From: Physcomitrium patens
Lineage: Eukaryota; Streptophyta; Bryopsida; Funariales; Funariaceae
Reading direction: 5' to 3'
DNA length: 64,000 bases
Assembly (NCBI RefSeq): GCF_000002425.4
Contig: NC_037260.1
Coordinates: forward strand, 9,969,414-10,033,413
A program made the translations under genes and the position numbers. Below the pieces are notes generated by a model that worked only from the letters and a program-made list of their open reading frames with translations, did no database searches and was not told the DNA's origin. Position 1 is the first letter of the stretch. Each line of letters opens with the position of its first letter. Of this stretch, positions 24,303 to 35,520 are shown in pieces.

Positions 24303-24596
24303 TCATACTTGAGACTCACGTCGAACAATTTGGTTGTCATACTCCTCCAACATCTTCTGCCATTCTTCTGTCGGTTTCAAAGATATCTTCGAAGGTGTTA
24401 TCACTGAAACTAACGTATTGGTCTGCACTAAATTATTGGCCTCCTTCGCTAATAGAGCTAGTTTAGTCTGCAACATTGCAACCTCTAACTGCAGCCATTC
24501 TTGCCATTCCTTCCAATCAGTCTGCATCCTTACTTTCTCAGATTTCATGTTCGCCATCTTCTCCGTAACTACAAAAGAAAACACAATGCTTGTCAA
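24303..24596 (-). CDS. Coiled-coil-like open frame between integrase and 3' LTR of element A
   Basis: 97-codon open frame on the same strand as pol, in the place where envelope-like or accessory frames sit in some plant gypsy lineages. The sequence is rich in Lys, Glu, Gln and Leu with heptad-like spacing from about residue 14 to 55 (KMANMKSEKVRMQTDWKEWQ onward), suggesting a coiled coil; no signal peptide or clear membrane segment. I do not recognise the family. It may be the 5' or 3' part of a longer, now broken frame. No function is assigned. Confidence 0.4.
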   Translation of the reverse strand: MTSIVFSFVVTEKMANMKSEKVRMQTDWKEWQEWLQLEVAMLQTKLALLAKEANNLVQTNTLVSVITPSKISLKPTEEWQKMLEEYDNQIVRRESQV

Positions 24597-24632
24597 GAGC
24601 CACCTTCCTACTTCTTTCTATGGTCCAATTAA

Positions 24633-25755
24633 TTAGGTCGACTCCGTCTTTTGTAATAGAAAATCCGTCCCAGGTTTATGTATAGTAAAGTTTAAGCCGA
24701 TTGCCATTGATCTGTGTCGTAAATTTAGTATCCATAAAATCTTCCAATTGTAGTGAATCATTTGGAAATCTGTCAATAACTCGATATGTCCTATGCCATT
24801 GAACTTAAAATTTTCCTGAAAATTTTTTAAATCGACTATCATAAAGAAATATCAAATCATTTGGCATAAAAGCCTATGGTCTAAGCTTACTATCATAAAA
24901 AGTCTTCCTTCGTTTTTGGGTAGTTTCCATTATCATTAATGCATTGACTCTAGTTTCATCCAATTTTTCTAATTCTTCTAAACGGTGCCATAATGAATCC
25001 TGATCTCCCAATCTAGTATCTATAGCAATTTATAAACTTTGGACTTCCAATTCAATAGGTAATATTGCTTCGTAGCCATAAACCAATTGGAAAGGAGTAG
25101 CATTGGTAGTAACTTTATATGCAATACAGTATGCCCATAAAGCTGCAAACAACTTAATGTCCCAATTTGTTCCCGCTCTTGAAATTGTTTTTGTTAAGAT
25201 TTTACATAAAATTCCATTAGTCTTTTCCATTTTTCTAATGGCTCTAGGATGATACGGTGTAGTCTTTCGATGTTTTATCTCGTATTTAGCCGTGAATACT
25301 TCAATTATACTATTTATAAAATGAGTTCCTCGATCACTAACCAATTCTCATAGACAACCAAACCGTGTAATAATATTTTCATACAAAAAGGTTGCTACTG
25401 TACTTGCACTATCGGTTTTCGTAGCTATAGCTTCAGCCCATTTTATTACATAATCCGTTGCTATTAAAATATACCATTTTTGTCCATTTCTCGAGGCTGG
25501 TGCAATTGGTCCCACAAAATCAATTCCCCATTTTTCGAAAGGCGCTTGAGCCAGAATTGGTAGCAATGGCATTGCTGAAGTTCCAATAGGTCGACCTGTT
25601 CTTTGACATGGATCACAATGATGGATGAATTGGTGGGCATCTACAAACATTGTTGGCCACCAATAACCAGTCTCTAAAGCTTTACGAGCCGTATTGTCCC
25701 CCGCAAAATATCCACGATAATTGTCTAAGTAGCAACCTTCCAATATAGTACGCAC
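24633..25755 (-). mobile_element. Element A integrase (Ty3/gypsy), broken
   Basis: Frames 25348-25755 and 25030-25344 read as one integrase split by a stop. Visible: zinc-binding end with HHCDPCQRTG, catalytic core with WGIDFVGPIAPAS (first Asp), VSDRGTHF (second Asp), and TPYHPRAIRKMEKTNGI, whose Glu is the third catalytic residue; then MPF-like AYKVTTNATPFQLVYGYEA. The C-terminal domain continues, frame-shifted, in 24633-24842 (NFQENFKFNGIGH). The catalytic triad is preserved, so this copy is younger than the relics elsewhere in the window, but stops make it non-autonomous. Confidence 0.9.
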
Positions 25756-25797
25756 TTCAGTCTAATAAATACACCATCGCAAAACTCCATCCTTGCC

Positions 25798-26570
25798 TTA
25801 TTGATATAAAGCTTCACCAATCATCATATAAGGTGCACATTTTAATATTAAGCGTTGTTTAAGCTTTTCATTGAAATTGGGTGGAAAGGTTTGAAATGTC
25901 AAGTATTGAATTATTTCACTATACTTCGAAATAATTACATCTACGGCAAACAGTTTCGCATCGGGTAGTGCATCGTTAATAAGTTCGTTACTCAATATAT
26001 TGGATAACCAAGATAAATTGTCCACATTAGAATGTGATTTTCCTGGTCTTATCTGAATAGTAAAGTCAAATTCCTGCAAGAGTAGAATCCATCGTGCAAT
26101 ATGACCACTCAATTGAGGCTTATTAATCATATATTTTAAAGCATTATGGTTGACATGGAAAACAAATTTATAACCAAGAAGATAATGTTGAAACTTTTGT
26201 ATGGAATAAATCATCGCCAATGCTTCTCATTCAATTGTTGTATAATTTCTTTTAGCTGCTACTAATTGACGACTTGCATAGTAAATAGGGTGATTAAAAC
26301 CCCGGTCATCTTTTTCGCTTAGCACAGAGTGAATCGCGACATTAGATGCATCCACATAAACTTGGAATGGTTTTTTCCAACAAGATGCAACCAATATTCG
26401 TGCTGAAACCAATTTATGTTTCAATGTTTCGAATGCAATTGTACATTCCTTTGTCCAAAATGGATTGGTCCCATCGGTTGGTGGTTTCTTCAAGAGATTT
26501 GTCAAAGAAAGGTATATAATTGCAAATAGATAGATAAATCACCGATAATAACTAACATGGCCGACAAATG
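25798..26570 (-). mobile_element. Element A RNase H and connection region
   Basis: 26227-26505 gives the connection to RNase H (TDGTNPFWTKECTIAFETL, then VYVDASNVAIHSVLSEKDDR with the first catalytic Asp) and 25798-26220 continues (MAMIYSIQKFQHYL, FVFHVNHNALKYM where the usual Asp before His is Asn, ARWILLLQEFDFTIQIRPGK). A stop separates the two frames and another break lies at about 26505-26570. Frame order matches the rest of pol. Confidence 0.9.
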
Positions 26571-26990
26571 CTCAAATACCCATAACAGTGTCTGATTGCT
26601 TTAATTCTACTATAATCTTTATTTTATCTGGATCTGTAGCAATGCCTGCCATCGAAACTATATGACCCAACAGTTTATCAAAAGGCACACCAAATTGGTA
26701 CTTTTCCAAATTTAAAAAAATTCCATATTTGGCACATTGATTCAAATATTGAGTGAAACATTCTAAATGTCTGGTTCTCGTATTAAATGTACAAAAATCA
26801 TCTAGAAATATTTCCATTGAAATTCGTAGATAATCTTGGAATGCTTGCATCATTTCCCGTTGAAATGTAGCTGGTATATTACAAAGCCCAAATGGCATAA
26901 CCTTATAGGCAAAGGTTCCCCAATCCGTAGTAAAAGTAGTTTTTAACTGGTTTTCTTTTGCAATCAATTGATAAGTGCAATTGATTTCAT
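26571..26990 (-). mobile_element. Element A reverse transcriptase, N-terminal part missing
   Basis: Open frame 26572-26967 carries the palm of a gypsy reverse transcriptase: GTFAYKVMPFGLCNIPATFQ, then MEIFLDDF (catalytic FLDD box), CAKYGIFLNLEKYQFG and LLGHIVSMAGI. The homology stops abruptly near 26970-26990, inside the RT, where an unrelated repeat begins. Protease, the start of RT and the end of gag of this element are absent from the window. Confidence 0.9.
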
Positions 26991-27600
26991 CTTTCTTGTG
27001 CTTGTTTCTAACTAAGATATTAAGAAGTACACTAATTTTGAGTTGATATTAATAGTTTGATCATTAGTTGTTGAGATTCCAATTTGCTATAGAATTTATC
27101 TACAGTTTAGTTAGGACTTATGATTTGATCTAAGATTTGGTTAGGATTAGAGTTTGTTTGGAATTTGGTTTAGAACTTGACTAAGGTTTGATTAAGCTTT
27201 GTCTAGGATTTTCTAAGATTTAGGGTTTTATTAGGATTTGACTTAAGATTTGATTAAAGTTTAATTAGAGTTTTAATTAAGGCTTGACTTATGATTTGGT
27301 TAAGTTTCAATAAGGGTTTTAATCTGAATTACATTAAAAATTTTATTTTTGGTATTTTTATAAGATTTTTGTTAGTTCTTTAAAGGTTTATTTTTATATT
27401 TCTTTAAGATTTTTTTTTAATATTTTTCTTTGGAATTAGTTTGGGACTTCTTTGTGTTTCTTTTATTTCTTTTAAATTTATTTTTGATTGGTCTAAATTT
27501 GATTAGGGTTATTCAGGTCTACTTAAGGTTATTTAAGATTTTATTAGACTTGGTAGAATTATTCTTGCATTTCTACTTACCTTCCATAGCTAGGCACTCT
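26976..27600 (+). repeat. Degenerate repeat with TTAGGATTTGATTA-like periodicity (family B)
   Basis: Begins with TTGTGCTTGTTTC near 26996 and AAGAAGT...ACTAATTTTGAGTT; the same order of blocks occurs inverted at about 62960-63290. Both contain a run of loosely repeated 13-20 base units of the type AAGGTTTGATTAAGATTTAG (27110-27330 here). No coding content. Probably an LTR or untranslated part of another element that cut element A. Confidence 0.65.
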
Positions 27601-27769
27601 GTGCATTGTTAAGCGAGAATATGACAACATTCCTAATCCCCGCCCCTGTCTTTAGCAATGGTTGGAAATAGAAATGGTTGGGAACAAGGATAGAGACTAG
27701 AAGGGTGCAATGATGGTGAAGATACCATGAGTTGATTTAATAAAAACTTAGGTTGCTTTATCATTCCCC

Positions 27770-27801
<32 letters not shown>

Positions 27802-28555
27802 TTAATGCTTGAAGAACCAAATTCTTGCATACATTTCTTTATTCAATTCAAAGCTTATAAAAACACACACATAATAATAATATATGTATCTATAACAAAA
27901 GATTAAATGATTAGATGACATCGTATAGTTCATTTGAAAAGGTGACGACATTCATCCCTCATTTAAGATTAGGGTTTGTTTTTGGCCACCTCGCCTCACG
28001 AATGCAGAATGCAGAATGCAGAGAGAGACTCATTCATGCAGTCGAACCGCAGCAGCATTTTTAAATTATGGCGCTGCTGCTGTGTTGTTGCCACGGGCCT
28101 CGGAGTTCGCTATTCGCAATGAACCTTGACGATTATAAGTTATTCTGAGTTGCACTCCGCTCTCAGTTTAGTGTTTGGAGCAGCAACTTCGGCAGCTGTT
28201 TGTGTAGGAAAATTGCGGTGCGCACTGTGAAGTTGCGTATCTAATTCACGTCATCGCTTTCTTGCAGTGTTTATCTCTACTCGGTACCACGTGTTTTTAT
28301 TATTATTATTATTATTATTACTAATTTTTTAGCGATGAAGCTCACGACTCGACCTTAAGCTGCGATGAAGTGTTTCTTTTCTTTTTCAAGAATATGGGAT
28401 TTCAAATAGAAAATCTTGCTTGAGTTCGATCGTTGCACTGCTGAGGAGGCTCTGTAGTTTGGAGGCTTCAATTTTATTGAATGAAAGGGGTGTATGTAGG
28501 AATAGGAGTAATTGAGTGAGGTGTCCCTAGCATTAAAGTTGCGATCGTGTCGGCT
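27601..28555 (+). promoter_or_regulatory. Promoter and 5' leader region of the PORR gene
   Basis: GC content rises from about 27960. Elements seen: (TA)n at about 27771-27790; a telo-box (TTAGGGTTT) at about 27968-27976, common upstream of plant housekeeping genes; GAATGCA three times in tandem at 28000-28020; (ATT)n at about 28298-28321. No clear TATA box. Confidence 0.45.
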
Positions 28556-30175
28556 ATGGCGGCAAGGAGGATTTTGATGCTGCATCCGCGTGCTCTGAAT
28601 TTGAATTTGAAAGGTTTGAGAACACAGGCCATGCCTGATGGGAGGGAAGAGAAAGCGAGGCCGAAGCGGAATTTTGATTTGAAGGGACGGACTGTCCGTG
28701 AAATTATTCGCAGTAGGGAGGAGGATTTCGATCATGTGGCTGCAAAGCAGCAGGGGTTGCGAACGGTTTTGAAAGTTCGGGATCTCCTGATGCGGCGGCC
28801 AGGGCGGTTGATGGATATTGCAGAACTTTCCACGCGACATCCTGACTTGGCCGAAGCTGTTCTGGATTACCCTGGTATTTTCAATGTGATTGATTATGGG
28901 ACTGGATCTAGTCTCTTTTGTTTTACTGCGGAGGCGGAGGCTCTCCTTAAGCAAGAGGATAACTTGAAAGATACAACCGAGGCTCATTCGCTGCGTGTAA
29001 TTCGAAAAATTTTGATGCTATCAGTTGAGAAAAGGCTCCCCCTTAGAAAGCTAGGTTTGTTAGCAATGGATCTTGGTTTGCCGAGCGACTTCAGTGACTT
29101 GCTCAGCAGACATCGGGATTTTTTTAAGCTTTCAACCACCCTGGACTATACGACCTGGGTGAGTCTTGCTTCGTGGGATCCTGAATTGGCAGTAAGCTAT
29201 GCGGAGATCGATGAAAAACAACGAATGGACGGTAATGTTCTATCTCCTCTTTACGTCTTTATGCATTGTTGTTTTCTCTAGCTGGTAATTTTTCCTAGTT
29301 GTAGGAAGTTTTAGGGGTCTAGACTGGTGGCTGAAACCAGAATGTAAGCTTGGTATTGCATGTCTTCCATCGAAGTCGATGAACATACTTCATTAGAGGA
29401 GTACAGAGATGTTACATTTACATATGACATATTCATCTTCACGAACACGAATTTTAATAAAATCAAAAAACAAAAAACAAAAACAAAACAGAAATCAATT
29501 TCCTGGGTGTGCAGTGAGTTTCTTACTCCCTCTAACTTTGATAAGTTTTACAGGTCTGCCTGCTGTCGCAGTGAAAGCTTGATATGTAGATACATGTCTT
29601 GGTTAGTCCAGAGTTCGTTTTTAGTTGAAAATGAGCTAACCGATTTCTTACAGCAACCCGGATTTCTCCGGGTATTGACATCTCTATTAATCACAGTCAT
29701 GAACCCTAACATACCGATGGTCTATGGATGTTTTGGGTGCATTACAGGGACGATGAGTCAAATGGAGATGTGGACACCGAAAGGTTATATTCTTTCAAAG
29801 AGACATAGGAAGGTTCTCGCTCGGTTCCGAGAAGCACCATTTGTGTCTCCATTTTCAGATTTTAGAGATTTAGAACCTCTTAAGATCAAGTTTGAGAAGC
29901 ATGCCGTTGCTGGAATGCAAGAGCTTCTTAATCTTACCTTGCACAAGAATCTTGTGCTCAGTAGTCTGGCAGAATTAAAAACTGAGTTTAGCTTCTCAAA
30001 TAAGCCGTTAGATCTTGTTTTAAGACACCCCGAATATTTTTACGTCTCACCAGTCGGAGAGCAAGAAACTGTATTTTTACGGTCTGCATATAGAAATGGT
30101 GAACTTGCTAGGAGAAGTTCATTAGCTTCAATTCGAGAGCAATTAGCGAAGTTGCTAGGGATTAAGAAAATTTAA
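28556..30175 (+). CDS. PORR domain organelle RNA-binding protein (two exons)
   Basis: PORR proteins bind group II introns in chloroplasts or mitochondria and assist splicing. Exons 28556-29231 and 29748-30175 join in phase (donor GGTAATG, acceptor TTACAG) to give about 367 residues, usual for the family. Seen in order: a basic N terminus suited to an organelle transit peptide; VLKVRDLLMRRPGRLMDIAE (about residues 71-90); the repeated YPGIF-type motif; KILMLSVEKRLPLRKL; MDLGLPSDFSDLL; FFKL; SYAEID; then in exon 2 PFVSPFSD, LLNLTL, HPEYFYVSP and VFLRSAYRNGELARR near the end. I chose ATG 28556; the frame is open three codons upstream but only from GTG. No lesions seen. The gene lies inside and antisense to the two halves of retrotransposon A. 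Confidence 0.92.
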
Positions 30176-31200
30176 GAAAAGTAGAATTGAGAAGGCACTC
30201 TTGCTAATGACTATCAATGTAGGTCATGTGCACCTAGGTGATATCACTGCTTTATAATTATCAGTGCTTTGAAGCTACCAAGTTGTTCGGCACGCATTGG
30301 TGAGGACTCAACAAGAGTTCGCTACCGTTATGTCTAGAAAGACCGGCTTGCACATATGATGTACGATTCAGAGGTACTCAAACTTTCTAAACTATTTCCT
30401 CTCATCTCTAGATACTCAAACGAACGTTTCACATGATCATATGTATATTGGATGCTCAAGCAAGGCTACTATAACTTAACTGTTAGCGCATCTGAAGTTG
30501 TTGTGCACTGAATTCTGTTACAACATGACTTTTTTCTTACTGCGGCTCTTGAAGAGATCTCTTCTGTGCAGAGAACGTTGAGCTACGATTTGCGAAGTAC
30601 TCCTTGGCAACCCTTTGTATACAAGGTCGACTTATTGAGACTGTCCAATGACAATAACCCCGGATTCACCATTGATCCGCCTTTGTTATTCAAAATTTGT
30701 GGCGTTCAGCTCTTGTATACTCGCCGATGTTTTGTCATCGGTGTTGCTTTGTTTTTCAACGTGCCGAGAGTTGGTATCTCGAATATCTGCATCGATTTCA
30801 CACATTCACAGATGTTATGCACCAATCTCACTTTGGTATTCACTCCATATCATTAATTTTGATTCAATCGGTGATTTATGTTTTTGTAGGAAGGTGCTCC
30901 TTACAGAATGGTACAGAATGGTCCAGATTGTAAACCAAAGGACTGGAAGCGGGATATATATTGCAGCTCGATGTAGAAATTTACAGCAGTTTTGCCAGAC
31001 ATCATTGATGTCTTTTGGGTCATGGTGTTGTTTCTCTTTGCCCGTGAATTTCTGCTTTGAAACTCTGCTTGTGTATATTTTTGTGTTCTTTCTCTTTGCG
31101 TGAGTATTTTGAAATCCAAGGGGTTTGCACACAAGGTTTCTACAGATCTTAAAACTTAAAAGATAAGTGTGGAAGTTACAAGATTCTTTTATTTTTTTAT
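30176..31200 (+). other. Region downstream of the PORR gene
   Basis: Moderate GC, same island. It probably holds the 3' UTR. Frames at 30566-30856 and 30648-31103 have no recognisable domain and overlap each other in different frames, so I do not call them genes. Confidence 0.4.
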
Positions 31201-32105
31201 GCTTAAACCTAATGTTAGATATTAACATTTAAATTAGTCAATTGGTTCCAGTTTCTTTGCCAACTTGTTTTAAAATATAATCTTAGTGAATTTATTTTCT
31301 AAAAAAATCAATTTAGTTTTTCGTTTCATTTTTTGGTAGACTTGGATAATTCTTATTAAAATCTTAAAACTTAAGCAACACTCTTACAAATTTATTTGGT
31401 AGTTTTTTTTTGCAAATTTTATTTTATAGTTCTTTGAACTTGTGTTTTGCAACAACTTTAAATAGCTTAGAGACTAGATTATTTTGGTCGTAAAAATTTC
31501 AATTAAAAGCCCATAGGAATCTTGTGTATTTTATTTTGAAAAGTTTTATAGAAATAAAAATATTAAATCAATATTCGATAATTGAATTTAAATATAAAAT
31601 CATCCAATTTATAATAAATTCTGATATATTTTATCATATTTTGTTTCAGCAATATTAACATGATTTGGGTTTTTATTCTTTAGTAAGATCAAATTCATTC
31701 TTTTTATTATTTTTTGTATTTATCATTACATTTAGAATCAAAAGATGCAATTACATTGATATTATTTGATCAATTTTTTAAAAACTTGCTATCTTTTCTT
31801 TTCTTTGTAAGATTTGAAATTACAAATGCTATAAGTTCAATAATCTTCATTTAAATAATTGCCTCAAAAATCAATTATATACATTCTAAACAGCTCATTT
31901 CTTTTATTCCACGAACATTCACTTTGTTTCTGTAGCTGAGTATAAACTCAATTGTACTTAAAATTGAGGTAAATTTGAAAGAAGTTTGCAAGATGTCCGC
32001 TAAATAAGGAAGCAAAGAAAGTACACCATTACTTTTTAAAAAAAACAAATAAAAGCGAAAAGATTAAACAAGGAGGGGAGGAGGGGGAGCCTTGGATACG
32101 AGACA
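31201..32105. other. AT-rich DNA between gene island and element A gag
   Basis: No gene or domain. The composition becomes AT-rich after 31200. A purine-rich GGAGGGGAGGAGGGGGAG run lies at about 32070-32087, close to the point where gag homology begins. Confidence 0.5.
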
Positions 32106-32780
32106 CCGTACCAATGCCTACGGAGTCATACACATCTGGCATTTGATTATTTTACTATTTACGAAGTATATCTGCGATCCGGCCATAATAGGACTCCATT
32201 GATTCCCCTGCAAACATCCTGCTATTCATAAAACTTTCTCTAAGCCGATCTTCAAATCCAATTGGTCTAAAATGGATTAGGAAGGCATTCCTCAAGGCCT
32301 CCCAATTGGAAAATCTATCCATTGGTTGCTGAATATACCATTCAAAAGCTATATCTTTTAAAATTGCTGGCAACCATCTCAACCAAATGTCTTCAGTTCT
32401 ACCATTATTAGCTACGCAGGCTGTCAAGTATTGAGATATATGGTGATCGGGATCAGAGCCCGACCAACCACTAAAAGTAGGTAATAGTGCACACTTGTAG
32501 TTCGGTCTCCTACTGCTCCCATTTGTACTGCAATTGGTACTTCTAGCACTCCTGTGGCTATTGGTGTTATCACTGGTTTCTTTGGTATTTGAATTTGAAT
32601 TTTTCTTCTTTTGGTTTTACTTGTACCTACAATTCCTTTTTGTCGTTCCCGTAGGAGATTTCTTATGCATAATCGCTCCTGTCTTTCTTTTGCTTGTCGA
32701 TTAATTCTTTGATAATCCTTTCCTTCATGATTATCAATTATAATCTTTCATTCTTCTTTACAAAATCAATATTGCCTTGA
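32106..32780 (-). mobile_element. Element A gag fragment
   Basis: Open frame 32155-32427 on the - strand is a retrotransposon gag domain: LRWLPAILKDIAFEWYIQQP, then NWEALRNAFLIHFRP and ESMESYYGRIADILRK. Upstream on the same strand the reading continues through WSGSDPDHHIS (about 32430-32465) toward the primer-binding site. Two stops follow the frame, then NNQMPD near 32135, after which similarity to gag ends. The zinc-knuckle part is missing. Confidence 0.82.
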
Positions 32781-32891
32781 ATTATAACTCACATATTTGT
32801 AACCCTAAAATTGGTTCTTTTCATGTTCTCATTCAACATATAATTCCATCTCCCATACAATCAATTTCTAACATTTCATATTATTATCATT

Positions 32892-32909
32892 TCCCCGGCA
32901 ACGGCGCCA
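32892..32909 (-). other. Primer-binding site of element A (tRNA-Asp type)
   Basis: On the + strand TCCCCGGCAACGGCGCCA equals the 3' end of plant tRNA-Asp including the CCA-proximal bases, so the - strand is complementary to that tRNA: a primer-binding site. It lies 3 bases from the LTR start at 32913, as expected for the 5' LTR of a - strand element. Confidence 0.93.
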
Positions 32910-32912
32910 AAA

Positions 32913-33496
32913 TGTTGTTCTCGTTGTATTCAAGCTTCAGTATACCAAAGCAATTGAACTAATAGAGGTGGGTTCGAACACGGGGAAAGAATGGTTATAT
33001 GAATTGGGTCTATTAATGTCACAATTGACTGTACTCTGGCTATCTGAATCAATTATCAAACTACAAAACACCAAGGCTTACTACTTTCGTCTTAATTCAA
33101 TCCATGATCCATTCTACGACTATCAATTTAACAATACTTCCATATTATTATTCATTCATCTCCCACTTATTCTCTTTGCGGTTTATATATATTCAATTAT
33201 TGATCTCCAGTTTACTTATTGTATTCAATTTTTCAATTCATCACATAGAATTCAATATCTCGGCTTACAACTCTCACAATCTGGCTCTGATCTCTCTTTC
33301 CTCAACTTCTTTATCGTACCAAAAAGATGATCCGTCCGCCAGCAGATTCCAAAGGTTATGACCCTTTGAATTCTTAACCATTTATTCCACTAACAACCTA
33401 CTGTTACTAACTAAACTGCCTAACCATCAATCTAATTTTCAAGGTTATCAATAACCAACGAATAATTTATCACAAAGTTTATTTATCTATTCTATA
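32913..33496 (-). repeat. LTR of element A (right copy, 5' LTR)
   Basis: 584 bases starting TGTTGTTCTC and ending TTCTATA on the + strand; the final CA has become TA. Same family as 23497-24088. Contains one copy of the 28-bp unit that is triplicated in the left LTR. The five bases outside the two LTRs (CTTCT and ATATT) do not match, so no target-site duplication is visible. Confidence 0.88.
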
Positions 33497-34538
33497 ATAT
33501 TTTAAATTATAAATTATTTTATAATCTATATAGTATTTATTTTAAAATAATTATGTATACTGTTTTTAAAATCTAATGAAGGCCAAATTTTAATTTCTTA
33601 AATATATTAAAACTAATCTAATAAGTACTCAATAAACATAATTTAAACAAAAATAAAATTTTATTACTTTAAATAGAATAATTTTAGATTAAATTTTTTG
33701 ACATGCATAATAGATCATTGAATTTCTCAAATTTTAAATATAATCTACAATCTATTTTTTATTTTTTATTTTTTTAAAATTTTATCATAAGAACAACTTG
33801 TATAAATTGTTTTAATTTTAATATAGCTTACACTTTATCTATTTACATTTCTTACATATAAAAAAATGTTTTTGGATTCTAATATCTTTGTGAAAACAAA
33901 GTAGTTAACTTTAACCTGTATTAAAAAAAAATCACAATTATTTTAAAATTAGTACATCAAAAAAGTTAACAGCTATTTTTAAATAATTTTATGAAAAATG
34001 TTCATACCTTTATTATTTTTATTTCAAAAATCTTATTAATAACAATTACTTGTGTTCATAGAAATTCTTTCACAAAATAATAAAAAAGCAACAACAAATT
34101 TTTATTTCACTAAAAATAAAAATAATGATTAAAAATAAGTAAGTTGTACAAAAAAGGGTAAAAGTGAATGTGCAAGCCACAATTTTATATTCAATTAATA
34201 GAAATTGGCTTAATAATCTTTATAATGTTATTAATCGTATTTCTATTTATGTTATTCACAGATCTAAAAGCTTGTTGTCTAAACTATTAGAAATTTGCTG
34301 CACATGCAACTAAACTATATATATATATATATATATAGAAAGGCTTGCTTGTCAAAGCCTTTTACAAAATCAATTGATTAATTAAATTATATCTATCTTT
34401 CTTTATAAGTAATTATATGCATTCTATTTGTCCTTCTGTAACAAGTACTCATACAGGTGGGTCTAGATGTTTGGGATTAAAAAACTCAAATTTCTTCACT
34501 TATCTATTCTTTAATATATCATATGGAAATCAAATTCT

Positions 34539-34573
<35 letters not shown>

Positions 34574-34600
34574 GAAATAAGTTATAATACTAAATCTATG
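33497..34600. other. AT-rich DNA with (TA)n
   Basis: No gene seen. (TA)n at about 34317-34336 and 34541-34565. Confidence 0.55.
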
Positions 34601-35520
34601 TACTCAATTAGACTGTATGCAACAACGTTTATTCCCCATTAATCACATGAAGCAGTCAGTATACAAGTCAGGTCTCCTTTGGACATTGAATTGAATTGAA
34701 TTGAATATACTGAGTGATAGAATTCAGTTTTACTGTGTCACTTCCATTTTCCACCACCATGGCATTCGCAGTTTCTCTCAATTGCAGGCTATACTATACT
34801 GAAATTAGTAAATATGCCAGTTCCACAAACTCTTACGCCCATAATAATATGTGGAGAGGAGGGAAGGGAGAGAGGCACACATGATGTTGTTGTTGTGTAC
34901 CATGTGGTACTACTACTACTACTAACTGACTAACTAACAAACAAACTAGGTCTTCTCTCTCTCTCTCTCTCTCATTCGTTTACTCATTCATCAAGGGCAT
35001 CATTCGTAACCCCCCCCCCCCCATACAATGCCAACCCACTAAAAGGATCTATTGAATGAATAGATGAATGAATGAATGAATACATTATTGAAGAAGAAAG
35101 AGAGGAAGAGGGAGAGTGGTGTTTCCACGAAGGAGCGAGAGAGACCCTGTGCTCAGCTCCCACCCCCCCCCCCAGCACTGCCCAGCCTAGACCCGCCCCA
35201 GCCCGGCCCTGACAGAAAGGGCAGGGAAGGGAAGGGCAGGGGCACATGGTGGGGGGGGGGGGGACGTCCAAGAAGAAGACATAGAATGAATGGGATGAAT
35301 GGGATGAATGAATGCGTGTGCCTTCCCTCCCTCCGTCCCTCCCTCTGACGAAGAAGTCCCCTCCTCACTCGTTCGCATCCAAGCTGCCCCCTCCCTTCCG
35401 CGCCTGGCCCCTGTGGTAGAATGAATGAATGGGGCTCGCATTTTTCTTCTTCTAAGTTATAACTTAGGGATTGACAACCAACCAACCCAACCCCCTCCCC
35501 CAATTTTAACTAGTTTATAA
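34601..35520. repeat. GC-rich island dense in simple repeats
   Basis: Holds a (CT)n tract (about 34954-34973), (ACT)n near 34911-34923, C-tracts at 35011-35022 and 35163-35174, a G-tract at about 35250-35263, and GAATG/GAAT-type repeats at 35062-35082, 35284-35314 and 35420-35430. Overlapping frames exist on both strands but are products of these repeats (poly-Pro, poly-Gly). It may be an orphan promoter or 5' leader; no gene follows within 1.5 kb. Confidence 0.55.

Noticed and set aside
30566..31103. Overlapping frames downstream of the PORR gene as a separate gene
   Set aside because: Two different frames overlap, neither has a recognisable domain; probably 3' UTR and flank.
32892..32909. 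Fragment of a tRNA-Asp gene
   Set aside because: Only the 18 bases of the tRNA 3' end are present, placed exactly next to an LTR; it is a primer-binding site, not a tRNA gene.
23492..33501. Target-site duplication proving that both element A LTRs belong to one insertion
   Set aside because: The five bases outside each LTR (CTTCT and ATATT) do not match, so a single insertion cannot be shown from this alone.
35076..35503. Several overlapping Pro/Gly-rich open frames
   Set aside because: They are translations of C- and G-tracts and tetra- or pentanucleotide repeats, present in more than one frame on both strands.
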